Positions 52,256-60,946 of a stretch of DNA of 64,000 nucleotides are shown here, piece by piece (position 1 is the stretch's first letter; every line of letters begins with the position of its first letter). Source of the DNA: Winogradskyella psychrotolerans (lineage in GTDB: Bacteria > Bacteroidota > Bacteroidia > Flavobacteriales > Flavobacteriaceae); NCBI RefSeq assembly GCF_018860545.1, contig NZ_JAHKPN010000014.1:62001-126000 (forward strand), written 5' to 3'. The notes under the pieces were generated by a model. It saw only the letters and a program-made list of their open reading frames with translations, searched no databases and was not told the origin of the DNA. A program made the translations under genes and the position numbers.

Positions 52256-53252
52256 AGCTTCTAAATTTTGTGTATCGCAATATTAATTCTATCAATAATA
52301 ATAAGCCTGCCAACAGTACTAATGGCCTGTATTTTTCGTCGTAATTGTAATATTTTGTTTCTTCAACTTCTGTTTTTTCAAGCTTATTAATTTCATCATA
52401 AATTTCGGCTAACTTATCGTTGTTTGTAGCTCTAAAATATTTCCCTCCCGTTTCTAATGCAATTTCTTTCAATAACGCTTCGTCAATTTCAACTTGCATT
52501 CTACCGTATCTAAATGTTCCATTAGGGTTAAAACCAATTGGAGATAATGCCATTCCGTTTGTACCTAATCCAATTGCATAAACCTTAATACCATATTCTA
52601 CAGCCAATTCACTTGCAATTTTTGGATCAATAAATCCTGAGTTATTCACACCATCCGTCAGTAAAATAATAACCTTACTTTTCGCTCTACTATCTTTTAA
52701 TCTGTTAACAGAGGTTGCTAAACCCATACCAATTGCCGTTCCTCCTTCAATAATAGAATTGTAATTAATATCTCTAAGCGATCGTTTAACAATCGATTTA
52801 TCACTTGTAATTGGTGTCTTCGTGTAGGCTTCACCAGCATATTCTACCAAACCTATCCGGTCATTAGGACGACCGTCTATAAAATCCGCAGCTACTTCCT
52901 TTAATGCATCTAATCGATTAGGACGTAAATCCTTTGCCAACATACTTGCAGAAACGTCTATTGCCATCACAATATCTATTCCGCTCGTCGTTTTAGTTTT
53001 GGTAGACACATCAACCGTTCTTGGTCGTGCTATGGCTACTATTAAAAGCGCTAATGCAATTAAACGCAATGCAAAAAGTAGGTGTCTAAAATTGGACCAA
53101 AAAGTAGATGATCCTTTGAAACCTTTAATGCTCGACATTTTTAACTCAGCCGTTTGTTTACTATGCTTAAGCACATACCAAACTATGGCTATTGGCAGAA
53201 GCAACAGTAACCAAAAAAATTCCTTATTTAAAAATTGTATATTCTCTAACAT
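52248..53252 (-). CDS. batA: BatA: von Willebrand factor A membrane protein
   Basis: A 334-residue membrane protein with the same plan as BatB: N-terminal helices (about residues 12-30 and 57-77), a VWA domain (about 92-290) and a C-terminal helix (about 312-330). The metal site is DVSAS (Asp99, Ser101, Ser103), with EGGTAIGMGLATSVNRL and LLTDGVNNSG. It starts directly at the end of the BatD-like gene (one shared base) and overlaps batB by 8 nt, so the operon is tightly coupled. Confidence 0.9.
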   Translation of the reverse strand: MLENIQFLNKEFFWLLLLLPIAIVWYVLKHSKQTAELKMSSIKGFKGSSTFWSNFRHLLFALRLIALALLIVAIARPRTVDVSTKTKTTSGIDIVMAIDVSASMLAKDLRPNRLDALKEVAADFIDGRPNDRIGLVEYAGEAYTKTPITSDKSIVKRSLRDINYNSIIEGGTAIGMGLATSVNRLKDSRAKSKVIILLTDGVNNSGFIDPKIASELAVEYGIKVYAIGLGTNGMALSPIGFNPNGTFRYGRMQVEIDEALLKEIALETGGKYFRATNNDKLAEIYDEINKLEKTEVEETKYYNYDEKYRPLVLLAGLLLLIELILRYTKFRSFV

Positions 53253-54919
53253 TATTCTTTCTCTTCTTGAGGCTCTTCAGATTTTAGCTCTATAGAGTTT
53301 GTAATCCGTTCAATCATTTCATCTGCATAAGCATCATCTTTAGACCAAGTAATGACAATCTGTTGTAATACATTTTCATTAGAAAAACATAATAACAGAT
53401 ACTCTGCATTTATTACATCATTTGTCCCAGGTGCTTTAAGGTTTAACGTACCAAATGTTTTTAAACCTTCAGCATTATTAGGCGTAATAAATTTATCCGT
53501 CTTCACGGTAATATCTGTCGCTCCTTTTGCTTCAAAACCTTTAATGGATTCTTCAGACACCTTTAACAAATCGAATGTTGGTTTATCTGCACTTTCGGCT
53601 TGCGGTGCTTGTTTTGGCACTTTAAGCGTTGTTGTATTGATAACTACACTAAAAGCATCTAACATGGTGCCATAGGCAAAAGTCGTCATGTTGAGTTGCT
53701 CCTTAGCTTCTTCTGGAATTGGAGATTCTACACGTTTTAAAACTTTCGGCGTCTCAATCCAAACAGGCGGAAAACCATAGGCACTTTTTACCCAATCTCC
53801 TTCTAATAACTCTTTACTTTCATGACCAATAATGGTATCTTTTACATATCCAAAGCCATATTTTATTCCAAAACCAACAAAAGTTGCGATGATTAGAAAT
53901 ATTGAAATACCAACGGTCATCCAGATTTTTCTACGCTTCTTTTTACGCTCTTGCGCTTCCTTATATTTTTGGTCTAATAATTTCTCTTCTTCAGACGGTT
54001 CTGGCAAGCTTACTTTTACATTATCAATAGCTTTATCTATTGTAGATTTATCCATTTCTGCAAGTGCTGTATCTGGTGCAGACTTAGCAAACTTAACCAA
54101 ATCGGCACGTTGCAATATGGATTCAATATGTAAGATGGTTTCTTTTGAAAGCGGAACTTGATTCCCTTCTTTCAACAACTTTAATCTGGCAATAAGCTCT
54201 GATGTTGTACTTTCTAAAGCACGATCATACACTTTTTCATCTAAATATTTTCTGATGATAAAGGTCAGTTCTGAATAATACTCCTTGACTTCAGAACGCA
54301 TTAAAAGCTGGCTTTCATCAAGTTTCTGCAATGCTAACTTTGCGCGATCATAAGGTGGTAATAATGCAATTTCTTCTTCCTCAGTTAATGGCTTTGTTCT
54401 CCAAATAAACCAATACAGTAGAAAAGCGACCAATCCAATTGCTAAAACGGCAATTAACAACCATTTCCACCAATCACTTCCACTTTGTTCAACTTCAATA
54501 ATAGGTTTAATATCATAAAGTTTCTGTTTGCTTGTATCAACCTCAATAGTATTAACCTCAACTTTTAAAGAATCTGTAAAAAAAGATTGCTCTCCGATTA
54601 TAATTTTTTGTCTTGGAATGGTATAGGCTCCTGAATCGAATTGCGTTAACTTATAAATCCTTGACAGTAAAAATTTCGCTTCACGCTTTGTCGTATCTAT
54701 TTTTAAAGCTTCAACATTTTCTAAAGGCATAAAAGTTTGACCTTCTGGAAACACAACTAAAGCTAAGGAATCTGCTTCAACATTAATTTTATAGTTGATT
54801 TGCTCACCAATTCTTATCTTAGTGGTATCTATTTCTGTTGAAACTTGCGCTGAAGATAAAAAAGAACCCAGAAAAAAGAACATAATAAATAGACCGAAGA
54901 CCGAAGACCGAAGCCCCAC
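53252..54919 (-). CDS. BatD-like/DUF4381-type membrane protein of the Bat operon
   Basis: A protein of about 555 residues with a signal peptide (GLFIMFFFLGSFLSSAQ), a beta-rich exported domain starting VSTEIDTTKIRIGEQINYKI, two membrane helices (WWKWLLIAVLAIGLVAFLLYWFIW and IWMTVGISIFLIIATFVGFGI), and a cytoplasmic helical part between them typical of DUF4381-like proteins (LLPPYDRAKLALQKLDE). A C-terminal domain of about 170 residues follows the second helix. The start is uncertain: GTG at 54919 gives a good signal peptide, an ATG at 54883 a very short one, and a GTG at 54976 lies inside repeat sequence. It stands between the DUF58 and batA genes. Confidence 0.75.
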   Translation of the reverse strand: MGLRSSVFGLFIMFFFLGSFLSSAQVSTEIDTTKIRIGEQINYKINVEADSLALVVFPEGQTFMPLENVEALKIDTTKREAKFLLSRIYKLTQFDSGAYTIPRQKIIIGEQSFFTDSLKVEVNTIEVDTSKQKLYDIKPIIEVEQSGSDWWKWLLIAVLAIGLVAFLLYWFIWRTKPLTEEEEIALLPPYDRAKLALQKLDESQLLMRSEVKEYYSELTFIIRKYLDEKVYDRALESTTSELIARLKLLKEGNQVPLSKETILHIESILQRADLVKFAKSAPDTALAEMDKSTIDKAIDNVKVSLPEPSEEEKLLDQKYKEAQERKKKRRKIWMTVGISIFLIIATFVGFGIKYGFGYVKDTIIGHESKELLEGDWVKSAYGFPPVWIETPKVLKRVESPIPEEAKEQLNMTTFAYGTMLDAFSVVINTTTLKVPKQAPQAESADKPTFDLLKVSEESIKGFEAKGATDITVKTDKFITPNNAEGLKTFGTLNLKAPGTNDVINAEYLLLCFSNENVLQQIVITWSKDDAYADEMIERITNSIELKSEEPQEEKE

Positions 54920-55020
54920 GACTGATGCGTTCTTATTTTTTATTAATATGCTACTTATATATTTTAAACTTTTCACTTTGCGTTTCTTACTTTGTACTTC
55001 TTACTTTTCACTTCCTAGTA
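54890..55020. repeat. Repeat-rich start region of the BatD-like gene
   Basis: The region holds three perfect copies of the heptamer GACCGAA (54892-54912) and, upstream, degenerate repeats of TTTCTTACTTTG / TACTTCTTACTTTTCAC type (54970-55017). Such sequences are a known style of flavobacterial intergenic repeat. Here they cover the space between the DUF58 stop and the BatD-like start, and the heptamer reads through the probable signal peptide. Confidence 0.6.
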
Positions 55021-55024
55021 ATTA

Positions 55025-55888
55025 TTATCTGCGTTTAAAATAGCCTAAGAGTTTTTTAACATAGCTCTCATCCACACGGCAATCAATAACTCCGGCTCCA
55101 GACTTAGCAAAACTATCTTTAAAGTAGCTCACTTTTTCGTTGTAAAATTTACTATAGTCCTGTCTTACTTTTTTAGACCCTGTATTCACAAGCATCATTT
55201 CACCTGTTTCCACATCTTCCATTTGTACCATTCCTATATTTGGAATGGCTTCTTCGTGCTTATCGTAAACTCTAATACCAGTAATATCGTGTCTGCCAGA
55301 TGCTATTTTGAGATTCTGTTTATAATCGTCTCCAACAAAATCAGACAGCACAAAAACAATGGCCTTTTTCTTCATAACATTAGACAAAAACTTAAGTCCT
55401 TCTGCTATATTAGTGTTTTTACTTTTAGATTCATGCTCTAACAATTCACGAATGATTCTTAACACATGAGAACGTCCTTTTTTAGGCGGAATATAAAGCT
55501 CTATCTGATCTGAAAATAAGATTAACCCGATTTTATCGTTGTTCTGAGTTGCCGAAAACGCTAATGTTGCTGCTATTTCAGTAACAATCTCATCTTTAAA
55601 CTGGTTTTTTGTTCCAAACAACTCACTTCCCGAAACATCCACCATAAGCATCATGGTAAGCTCTCGTTCTTCTTCAAAAACTTTAATATGTGGCTCATTG
55701 GTTCTTGCCGTAACATTCCAATCTATATTTCTAACATCATCACCAAATTGGTATTGGCGCACTTCAGAAAACGTCATACCACGACCTTTGAAGGTTGAGT
55801 GATATTCACCTCCAAATATGTGATCAGACAATCGACGTGTCTTAATCTCTATTTTTCGTACTTTTTTTAGAAGTTCTTTAGTGTCCAT
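55025..55888 (-). CDS. DUF58 domain protein of the Bat operon
   Basis: A 287-residue cytoplasmic protein. The family signature YQFGDDVRNIDWNVTARTNEPHIKVFEEERELTMMLMVDVSGSELFG lies at about residues 47-93. It leads into a VWA-like fold whose DVSGS resembles a metal site. DUF58 proteins nearly always stand next to a MoxR ATPase and are thought to be its partners. Here it follows moxR (repeat element between) and precedes the BatD-like gene. Confidence 0.92.
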   Translation of the reverse strand: MDTKELLKKVRKIEIKTRRLSDHIFGGEYHSTFKGRGMTFSEVRQYQFGDDVRNIDWNVTARTNEPHIKVFEEERELTMMLMVDVSGSELFGTKNQFKDEIVTEIAATLAFSATQNNDKIGLILFSDQIELYIPPKKGRSHVLRIIRELLEHESKSKNTNIAEGLKFLSNVMKKKAIVFVLSDFVGDDYKQNLKIASGRHDITGIRVYDKHEEAIPNIGMVQMEDVETGEMMLVNTGSKKVRQDYSKFYNEKVSYFKDSFAKSGAGVIDCRVDESYVKKLLGYFKRR

Positions 55889-55897
55889 TTTTTTGTT

Positions 55898-55982
55898 TTG
55901 TCATTCCGCATTTCATACGAAATCTATCAAATTAAATATTCTATAAATGATAATGAGATTCCTGCCTTCGCAGGAATGACAA
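55898..55982. repeat. Flavobacterial intergenic repeat with terminal inverted repeats
   Basis: TTGTCATTCC (55898-55907) is matched by GGAATGACAA (55973-55982). At the right end is a hairpin, ATTCCTGC / GCAGGAAT with loop CTTC (55958-55977). The element sits between the moxR stop and the DUF58 start. Its translated form gives the peptide EIPAFAGMT, a familiar product of repeats in many genomes. Only one copy lies in the window. Confidence 0.6.
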
Positions 55983-55984
55983 GG

Positions 55985-56986
55985 CTATGGTACTTCGATT
56001 TCGTTTACTATCTTATTGATAATATCCTCAGAAGTGATGTTTTCAGCCTCAGCTTCATAAGTAATTCCTATTCTATGACGTAAAACATCATGAACAATGG
56101 CACGTACATCTTCTGGAATTACGTAACCTCTTCGCTTAATAAAAGCATAACATTTAGCCGCTGTAGCTAAATTTATACTACCACGTGGAGAGGCTCCAAA
56201 AGAAATTAAAGGTTTTAAATCACCTAGCTTATATTTTTCAGGATAACGTGTAGCGAAAATAATATCGAGAATATATTTTTCGATTTTCTCATCCATATAA
56301 ACATCTCTAACGGCATTTTGCGCACTTAGAATCTGAGCGATAGACACCACAGGATTTACCTTTTCGTAAGAGCCTTTTAAGTTCGCTCTAACAATTTGTT
56401 GCTCATCGTCTATAGTAGGGTAATCGATTACTGTTTTTAGCATAAAACGATCCACTTGCGCTTCTGGCAATGGATATGTTCCCTCTTGCTCTACTGGGTT
56501 CATTGTTGCCATAACTAAGAAGGGCTTGTCTAAAACAAAGGTTTCATCACCGATAGTAACTTGTTTTTCTTGCATGGCTTCAAGTAAAGCAGACTGCACT
56601 TTTGCTGGTGCTCTGTTAATCTCATCTGCTAAAACAAAATTGGCGAAAATTGGTCCTTTTTTAATGGTGAAGTCATTCTCTTTCACATTAAAAATTAATG
56701 TACCAACAACATCTGCAGGTAATAAATCTGGTGTAAACTGAATTCTACTAAAGCTAGCATCAATCGCTTTTGAAAGCGTATTAATTGCTAAGGTTTTTGC
56801 CAAACCTGGCACACCCTCTAATAAAATATGACCTTGACCTAATAAACCGATGAGTAATCGCTCTACCATATGCTTTTGTCCAACAATTACCTTATTCATT
56901 TCAAAGGTTAGTAAATCTACAAATGCACTTTCTCTTTCTATCTTTTCGTTAATTGATTTAATATCAACTGTACTCGTTTCTTCCAT
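55985..56986 (-). CDS. MoxR family AAA+ ATPase
   Basis: A 333-residue ATPase thought to act as a chaperone or activator for VWA-domain proteins. Walker A is GVPGLAKT (residues 58-65), and Walker B is FVLADEINRAP with Asp121 and Glu122. Sensor region TMNPVEQEGTYPLPEAQVDRFMLK is typical of the family. It is the first gene of the bat operon and is probably the regulatory motor of the BatA/B/DUF58 assembly. The upstream gap of 190 bp contains a terminator for the neighbouring gene. Confidence 0.94.
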   Translation of the reverse strand: MEETSTVDIKSINEKIERESAFVDLLTFEMNKVIVGQKHMVERLLIGLLGQGHILLEGVPGLAKTLAINTLSKAIDASFSRIQFTPDLLPADVVGTLIFNVKENDFTIKKGPIFANFVLADEINRAPAKVQSALLEAMQEKQVTIGDETFVLDKPFLVMATMNPVEQEGTYPLPEAQVDRFMLKTVIDYPTIDDEQQIVRANLKGSYEKVNPVVSIAQILSAQNAVRDVYMDEKIEKYILDIIFATRYPEKYKLGDLKPLISFGASPRGSINLATAAKCYAFIKRRGYVIPEDVRAIVHDVLRHRIGITYEAEAENITSEDIINKIVNEIEVP

Positions 56987-57113
56987 TATTTAAGGGTTTA
57001 AGAACAAATCTATTTTTAATACCATTTTTGGAATACCTCCAACAAATGGTTATGTTATTTTTAGAGGATGCAAAGTGTTAAAATTTTTCGTTAGTTGCTG
57101 TTAACAATTGGTT

Positions 57114-57151
57114 AAAAAAAGAAAGAGTAACACCGAAGTATTACTCTTTTT
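57114..57151 (-). terminator. Intrinsic terminator of the DUF4382 gene
   Basis: A 9-bp stem AAAGAGTAA / TTACTCTTT with a 10-nt loop. On the minus strand the stem is followed by CTTTTTTT-type sequence. The T-run on the other side also lets it work on the plus strand. Confidence 0.75.
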
Positions 57152-57178
57152 ATAAGTATCAATCATGGATTAGGATAA

Positions 57179-57748
57179 TTAATATTCAATTTGTCTTATT
57201 TCTGTATATATTTTCGGGTTTAAAATCATCATATTTTCATCTTCATCAAACCATATAGATTCATCTAAATTAAGATTGATACTAACATCATAAATATGAT
57301 TGCCCTGTACTTCTGATTTTACCACGTTTGAAGCGGTTGTATTTCCTTTTTCAACAACATCTAAACTCACTAAGATTTGATTTATATCCATAAAGCTATT
57401 ATCTCCTAACACCAGTCTAATTTCATAAATGTATGCTGGTTCTATTTCAAAAGAATCCACTAAAAGTAATTCGGAATCATTTTTTAAATCACTAACATTT
57501 TGAATTCCTGTGTTGATAGCATTTAAACTCATCCATGCATTTGGTGCCGTACCATCTTCTTTTACGCGTACTTGTACATCTTCAAGATCTAGAAAAACAG
57601 CATTAAGATCACCTTCAGTACTTTTAAGGCTCACTGAAATAGCAGCTAATTGGTCATTGCTATCCATCTCGTCTTTAGAGCAGCTTGTCGTAGTTAATAA
57701 CACTAAAAACGCGATCGTAAAAATTTTAAGAATTTGTAAATGCTTCAT
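57179..57748 (-). CDS. DUF4382 domain lipoprotein
   Basis: A 189-residue lipoprotein. The signal MKHLQILKIFTIAFLVLLTTTSC carries the lipobox Cys at residue 23. The mature protein contains AAISVSLKSTEGDLNAVFLDLEDVQVRVKED and LLVDSFEIEPAYIYEIRLVLGDNS, matching the DUF4382 family (beta-rich, often surface-exposed; function unknown). The ATG at 57748 is chosen over an upstream one at 57826 because the signal peptide begins there. It is a single-gene transcript ended by a terminator. Confidence 0.82.
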   Translation of the reverse strand: MKHLQILKIFTIAFLVLLTTTSCSKDEMDSNDQLAAISVSLKSTEGDLNAVFLDLEDVQVRVKEDGTAPNAWMSLNAINTGIQNVSDLKNDSELLLVDSFEIEPAYIYEIRLVLGDNSFMDINQILVSLDVVEKGNTTASNVVKSEVQGNHIYDVSINLNLDESIWFDEDENMMILNPKIYTEIRQIEY

Positions 57749-57852
57749 GATTTGGGGTTTTGAATAATTACAGGTCAATGATACTTTAATCTGATTGTTT
57801 TGAGTATTTTTATGCATGAATTGCAAAAAAAACCGTACAAACTGAAAATAAA

Positions 57853-58716
57853 GTGAAATATTCTCGATTAATTGCAGGTACCATGACCTGGGGAAGCTGG
57901 GGGAAACAGCTTTCCAAAAAAGAGATAGAAGCTTTGATGAACTTCTGCATTACTAACCACATCACCACGTTCGATCATGCTGATATTTATGGTGGCTATA
58001 CGACCGAAGCCAATTTTGGCAAAGCATTTAAGGACGCTAGCATTAAACGTGAAGACATTCAATTGATTTCAAAATGTGGCATTCAATTACAAGGCGATGC
58101 TCGAAATAACACCGTTAAACATTATAACTACAGTAAAGACTATATTATATGGTCTGCTGAAGAGTCATTAAAACATCTTGAAACTGAGTATTTAGATTTA
58201 CTGTTACTACACAGACCGAGTCCATTAATGGTTGCTGACGAGATTGCAGAAGCGATAACGATACTAAAAAAAGACGGGAAGATTAGAGATTTTGGAGTCT
58301 CTAATTTTACACCATCGCAAATGGACATGATTGGTCTACGCATGGATATTGACGTCAATCAGATAGAATATTCATTAACAGAGCATGCCGCAATGCACAA
58401 CGGCACTTTAGATTTTATGATAACCAACGGCATAAAACCAATGGCTTGGTCACCTCTAGGTTCTGTATTTAAAGATGACAACGAACAAACGAGACGTATC
58501 CACAAACAACTTGGCGCCTTAATGGATAAATATAACGCCACAGAAGATCAGTTGCTATTGGCTTGGATTATGAAGCATCCATCTCAAATTCATCCTGTGG
58601 TTGGAACAACAACAAAGGAACGCTTGAAGCTTGCGATAGAAGCTACTAAAATTGAATTAGAATTGGAAGATTGGTTTTTAATATTAGAAGCTGCGCAAGG
58701 GTGTGAGGTACCTTAA
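57853..58716 (+). CDS. Aldo/keto reductase
   Basis: A 287-residue NADPH-dependent reductase of the TIM-barrel aldo/keto reductase family. The catalytic tetrad is visible: Asp41 and Tyr46 in FDHADIYGGYT, Lys74 in ISKCG and His120 in LLLLHRPSP. The later IRDFGVSNFTPSQMDMI and PVVGTTTKERLK are also typical. It resembles the YdhF-type branch; the natural substrate is unknown. The start is a GTG, giving the standard N-terminus KYSRLIAGTMTWG. It is divergent from the DUF4382 gene. Confidence 0.9.
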   Translation: MKYSRLIAGTMTWGSWGKQLSKKEIEALMNFCITNHITTFDHADIYGGYTTEANFGKAFKDASIKREDIQLISKCGIQLQGDARNNTVKHYNYSKDYIIWSAEESLKHLETEYLDLLLLHRPSPLMVADEIAEAITILKKDGKIRDFGVSNFTPSQMDMIGLRMDIDVNQIEYSLTEHAAMHNGTLDFMITNGIKPMAWSPLGSVFKDDNEQTRRIHKQLGALMDKYNATEDQLLLAWIMKHPSQIHPVVGTTTKERLKLAIEATKIELELEDWFLILEAAQGCEVP

Positions 58717-58814
58717 CTCTGTTTTTAGTCACAGTTTGTATTGGCACACTTAAAGGATTAGATATTATAAATTACAACTATTAAAATTCCTAATTTATAA
58801 GGAATAACAGTCAT

Positions 58815-59564
58815 ATGAAAAAAACAGCTCTTATTACAGGTGCAACTAGTGGTATTGGCAGAGCAACGGCTCACGAATTTGCCAAACATGGTATTAATTT
58901 AATATTATGCGGTCGCAGACAAGATCGCCTAGATAGTGTACAAAAGGCCTTATCTAGAGAAACAGAAGTACACACCTTAAATTTTGATGTGCGCGATAGA
59001 GAACAAACATTTAAAGCTATTGCATCGTTACCAAAAGCATTTCAAAATATAGATATCTTAATCAACAACGCAGGAAATGCACATGGCTTAGACCCTATCC
59101 AAACCGGAAATTTAGACGATTGGGATGCTATGATGGACATTAATGTAAAAGGATTGCTCTATGTTAGCAAAGCGATTATACCCGGTATGACCGAACGAAA
59201 ATCCGGACACATTATTAACATAGGATCTTCTGCTGGAAAAGAAGTGTATCCTAGTGGCAATGTCTATTGTGGTAGTAAGCATGCGGTTTTAGCAATAACA
59301 GAAGGTATGAGAATTGATTTGAATCCTTTTGGAATTAAAGTTGGAGCTATTAATCCTGGCTTGGTAGAAACGGAATTTTCTGAAGTTAGATTTAAAGGAG
59401 GTGCAGCAGCCGATAATGTCTATAAAGGCTATAAAGCTTTACAAGCAGAAGACGTTGCAGAAGTCATTTATTTTGCGATCTCTAGACCAGCGCATGTAAA
59501 TATTGCTGATGTGTTAATGTTCTGTACGGCTCAAGCTAGTTCTACGATTGTGAAAAAAGATTAA
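58815..59564 (+). CDS. SDR family NAD(P)-dependent oxidoreductase
   Basis: A 249-residue classical short-chain dehydrogenase. The cofactor motif TGATSGIG is at residues 8-15, NNAG at 84-87, and the catalytic Ser138 and Tyr151-x3-Lys155 (NIGSSAGKEVYPSGNVYCGSKHA) are present. It is close to the YdfG-like serine/3-hydroxy acid dehydrogenase group. The preceding gap has a short inverted repeat near 58788-58805. It follows the aldo/keto reductase; whether both act in one pathway is unclear. Confidence 0.9.
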   Translation: MKKTALITGATSGIGRATAHEFAKHGINLILCGRRQDRLDSVQKALSRETEVHTLNFDVRDREQTFKAIASLPKAFQNIDILINNAGNAHGLDPIQTGNLDDWDAMMDINVKGLLYVSKAIIPGMTERKSGHIINIGSSAGKEVYPSGNVYCGSKHAVLAITEGMRIDLNPFGIKVGAINPGLVETEFSEVRFKGGAAADNVYKGYKALQAEDVAEVIYFAISRPAHVNIADVLMFCTAQASSTIVKKD

Positions 59565-59596
59565 TTAATAAGATTTCTCCTTTCGCAGGAAGTTGT

Positions 59597-60730
59597 ATGA
59601 TCAACAAAAGACTTCTCATAAAACACTTACTTGCTCACAATGATGAGAATAGTTTTTATGACAAAAAGCGAAAAATAAATATTAGTCAGAAAGAAGGAAA
59701 AGCCAAGTTCTTAAAGCATGTGTGTGCGCTTTCTAATAGCAACCCTAAAAACAACTCATTTATTGTTATTGGCGTAGAAGATGAAGATAATAGGATTATT
59801 GGTGTCGATTTTTTTGATGATAGTAAAATTCAGAATCTTATTAATGCTTATCTCAATAACCCACCAATCGTACAATACGAAAACATTCCTTTTCCACATT
59901 TGCCAGACGACAAAGTTGTTGGACTAGTCACCATTAGACCTAATGATGAGATTACATCCCTCAGAAAAAATATATGGAAATATTATGGTGGTTCCGTATT
60001 TTTTAGAGATGGTAGCATAAGCATGCCCAAGGTTTTTGATATTGAAATTAAAGATGTTAATTCTAAAATCGTGGCAGCTATAGAAAATAATGCCCAAAAT
60101 AGCATTGAATTAACACTTGATGGTGTTTTCGATTTTATGAATAAACGTCAGGATTTTAGCCCTCAATACAAAGTCTTCAAAGAATACTTTGTACTCTGTT
60201 GGTCTGGTGCTAAAAAACATGTAAAAAATGAACTCTTTTTTTCTAGGGTAGATATTGAATTAATCAATGAACAAGTACGTCTGTTTTATTCAGCCTTAGA
60301 TGAAGTGTCTATTTCTTATACTGAAGACACGTTTAAAATAATAGAATATGTTAGGCTCGGTTTATACCAATCCTATAAATATTACCAACTAGAAGAAACC
60401 ATTATTCACTTTGAAAACAATGGCAATTACTCCATTGAAGTTAACCTAATTTTTGAACCCCCACAGTTTGATAAAAAAGTATTGCACCATATTTATAATG
60501 CCAATAATACTATTTTAGAAAAGCTTAAAAAAAAGCTAGAATTATCCAAAATTGAAACCGATGATTTAAAGAATTTAGCGGCCAGTTATTTAATATGTTA
60601 TCTCAATGGGTTTGATCTGGCCTTACAAAAACTGGAAGATCTTAAACCACATCTAAAGCGCTTTAATTTAGAACTATACTATTCTTTCAAAGAAACCATG
60701 CGTATTTTAAGAAAAGTAAAATATAGTTAG
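59597..60730 (+). CDS. AlbA_2 (Schlafen-type) domain protein
   Basis: A 377-residue cytoplasmic protein. The N-terminal 150 residues contain EGKAKFLKHVCALSNSNPKNNSFIVIGVEDEDNRIIGVDFF and VGLVTIRPNDEITSLRKN, which match the AlbA_2 domain of predicted nucleic-acid-binding proteins often annotated as ATP-binding. The C-terminal 220 residues (EYFVLCWSGAKKHV, EYVRLGLYQSYKYY) have no recognised family. Such proteins may act as transcription regulators or nucleases, and some sit in defence loci, but here no defence genes are near. It follows the SDR gene by 32 nt. Confidence 0.75.
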   Translation: MINKRLLIKHLLAHNDENSFYDKKRKINISQKEGKAKFLKHVCALSNSNPKNNSFIVIGVEDEDNRIIGVDFFDDSKIQNLINAYLNNPPIVQYENIPFPHLPDDKVVGLVTIRPNDEITSLRKNIWKYYGGSVFFRDGSISMPKVFDIEIKDVNSKIVAAIENNAQNSIELTLDGVFDFMNKRQDFSPQYKVFKEYFVLCWSGAKKHVKNELFFSRVDIELINEQVRLFYSALDEVSISYTEDTFKIIEYVRLGLYQSYKYYQLEETIIHFENNGNYSIEVNLIFEPPQFDKKVLHHIYNANNTILEKLKKKLELSKIETDDLKNLAASYLICYLNGFDLALQKLEDLKPHLKRFNLELYYSFKETMRILRKVKYS

Positions 60731-60889
60731 TTCGTCGTTAATAATTGAAATTTCATCCTCTTTTTTAGCATCTTATCGAAGTAACTATAAAAACGATACT
60801 GATTATACATTTTTTTCTACCATTCATCATAAATTTTGCTGACCACAGAAAATATTAACCATATTTGTAATGCTATTAATCAATTACCA

Positions 60890-60940
60890 AACCTTGTTTC
60901 TCTAAAGCCAAAAGCTCTAAATTGAAACAAGGTTTTTTTT
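60890..60940 (+). terminator. Strong intrinsic terminator, possibly closing a small RNA
   Basis: A perfect 11-bp stem AACCTTGTTTC / GAAACAAGGTT with a 23-nt loop ends in T8. It lies 160 nt after the AlbA_2 stop and just before a convergent gene. A near-consensus -7 box CATATTTG lies at 60860-60867, so the terminator could close an independent RNA of about 70 nt instead. Confidence 0.8.
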
Positions 60941-60946
60941 ATGTTT

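Noticed and set aside
55898..56083. A 61-codon plus-strand frame containing EIPAFAGMT
   Set aside because: This peptide is the translation of a common intergenic repeat, and the frame runs antisense into moxR.
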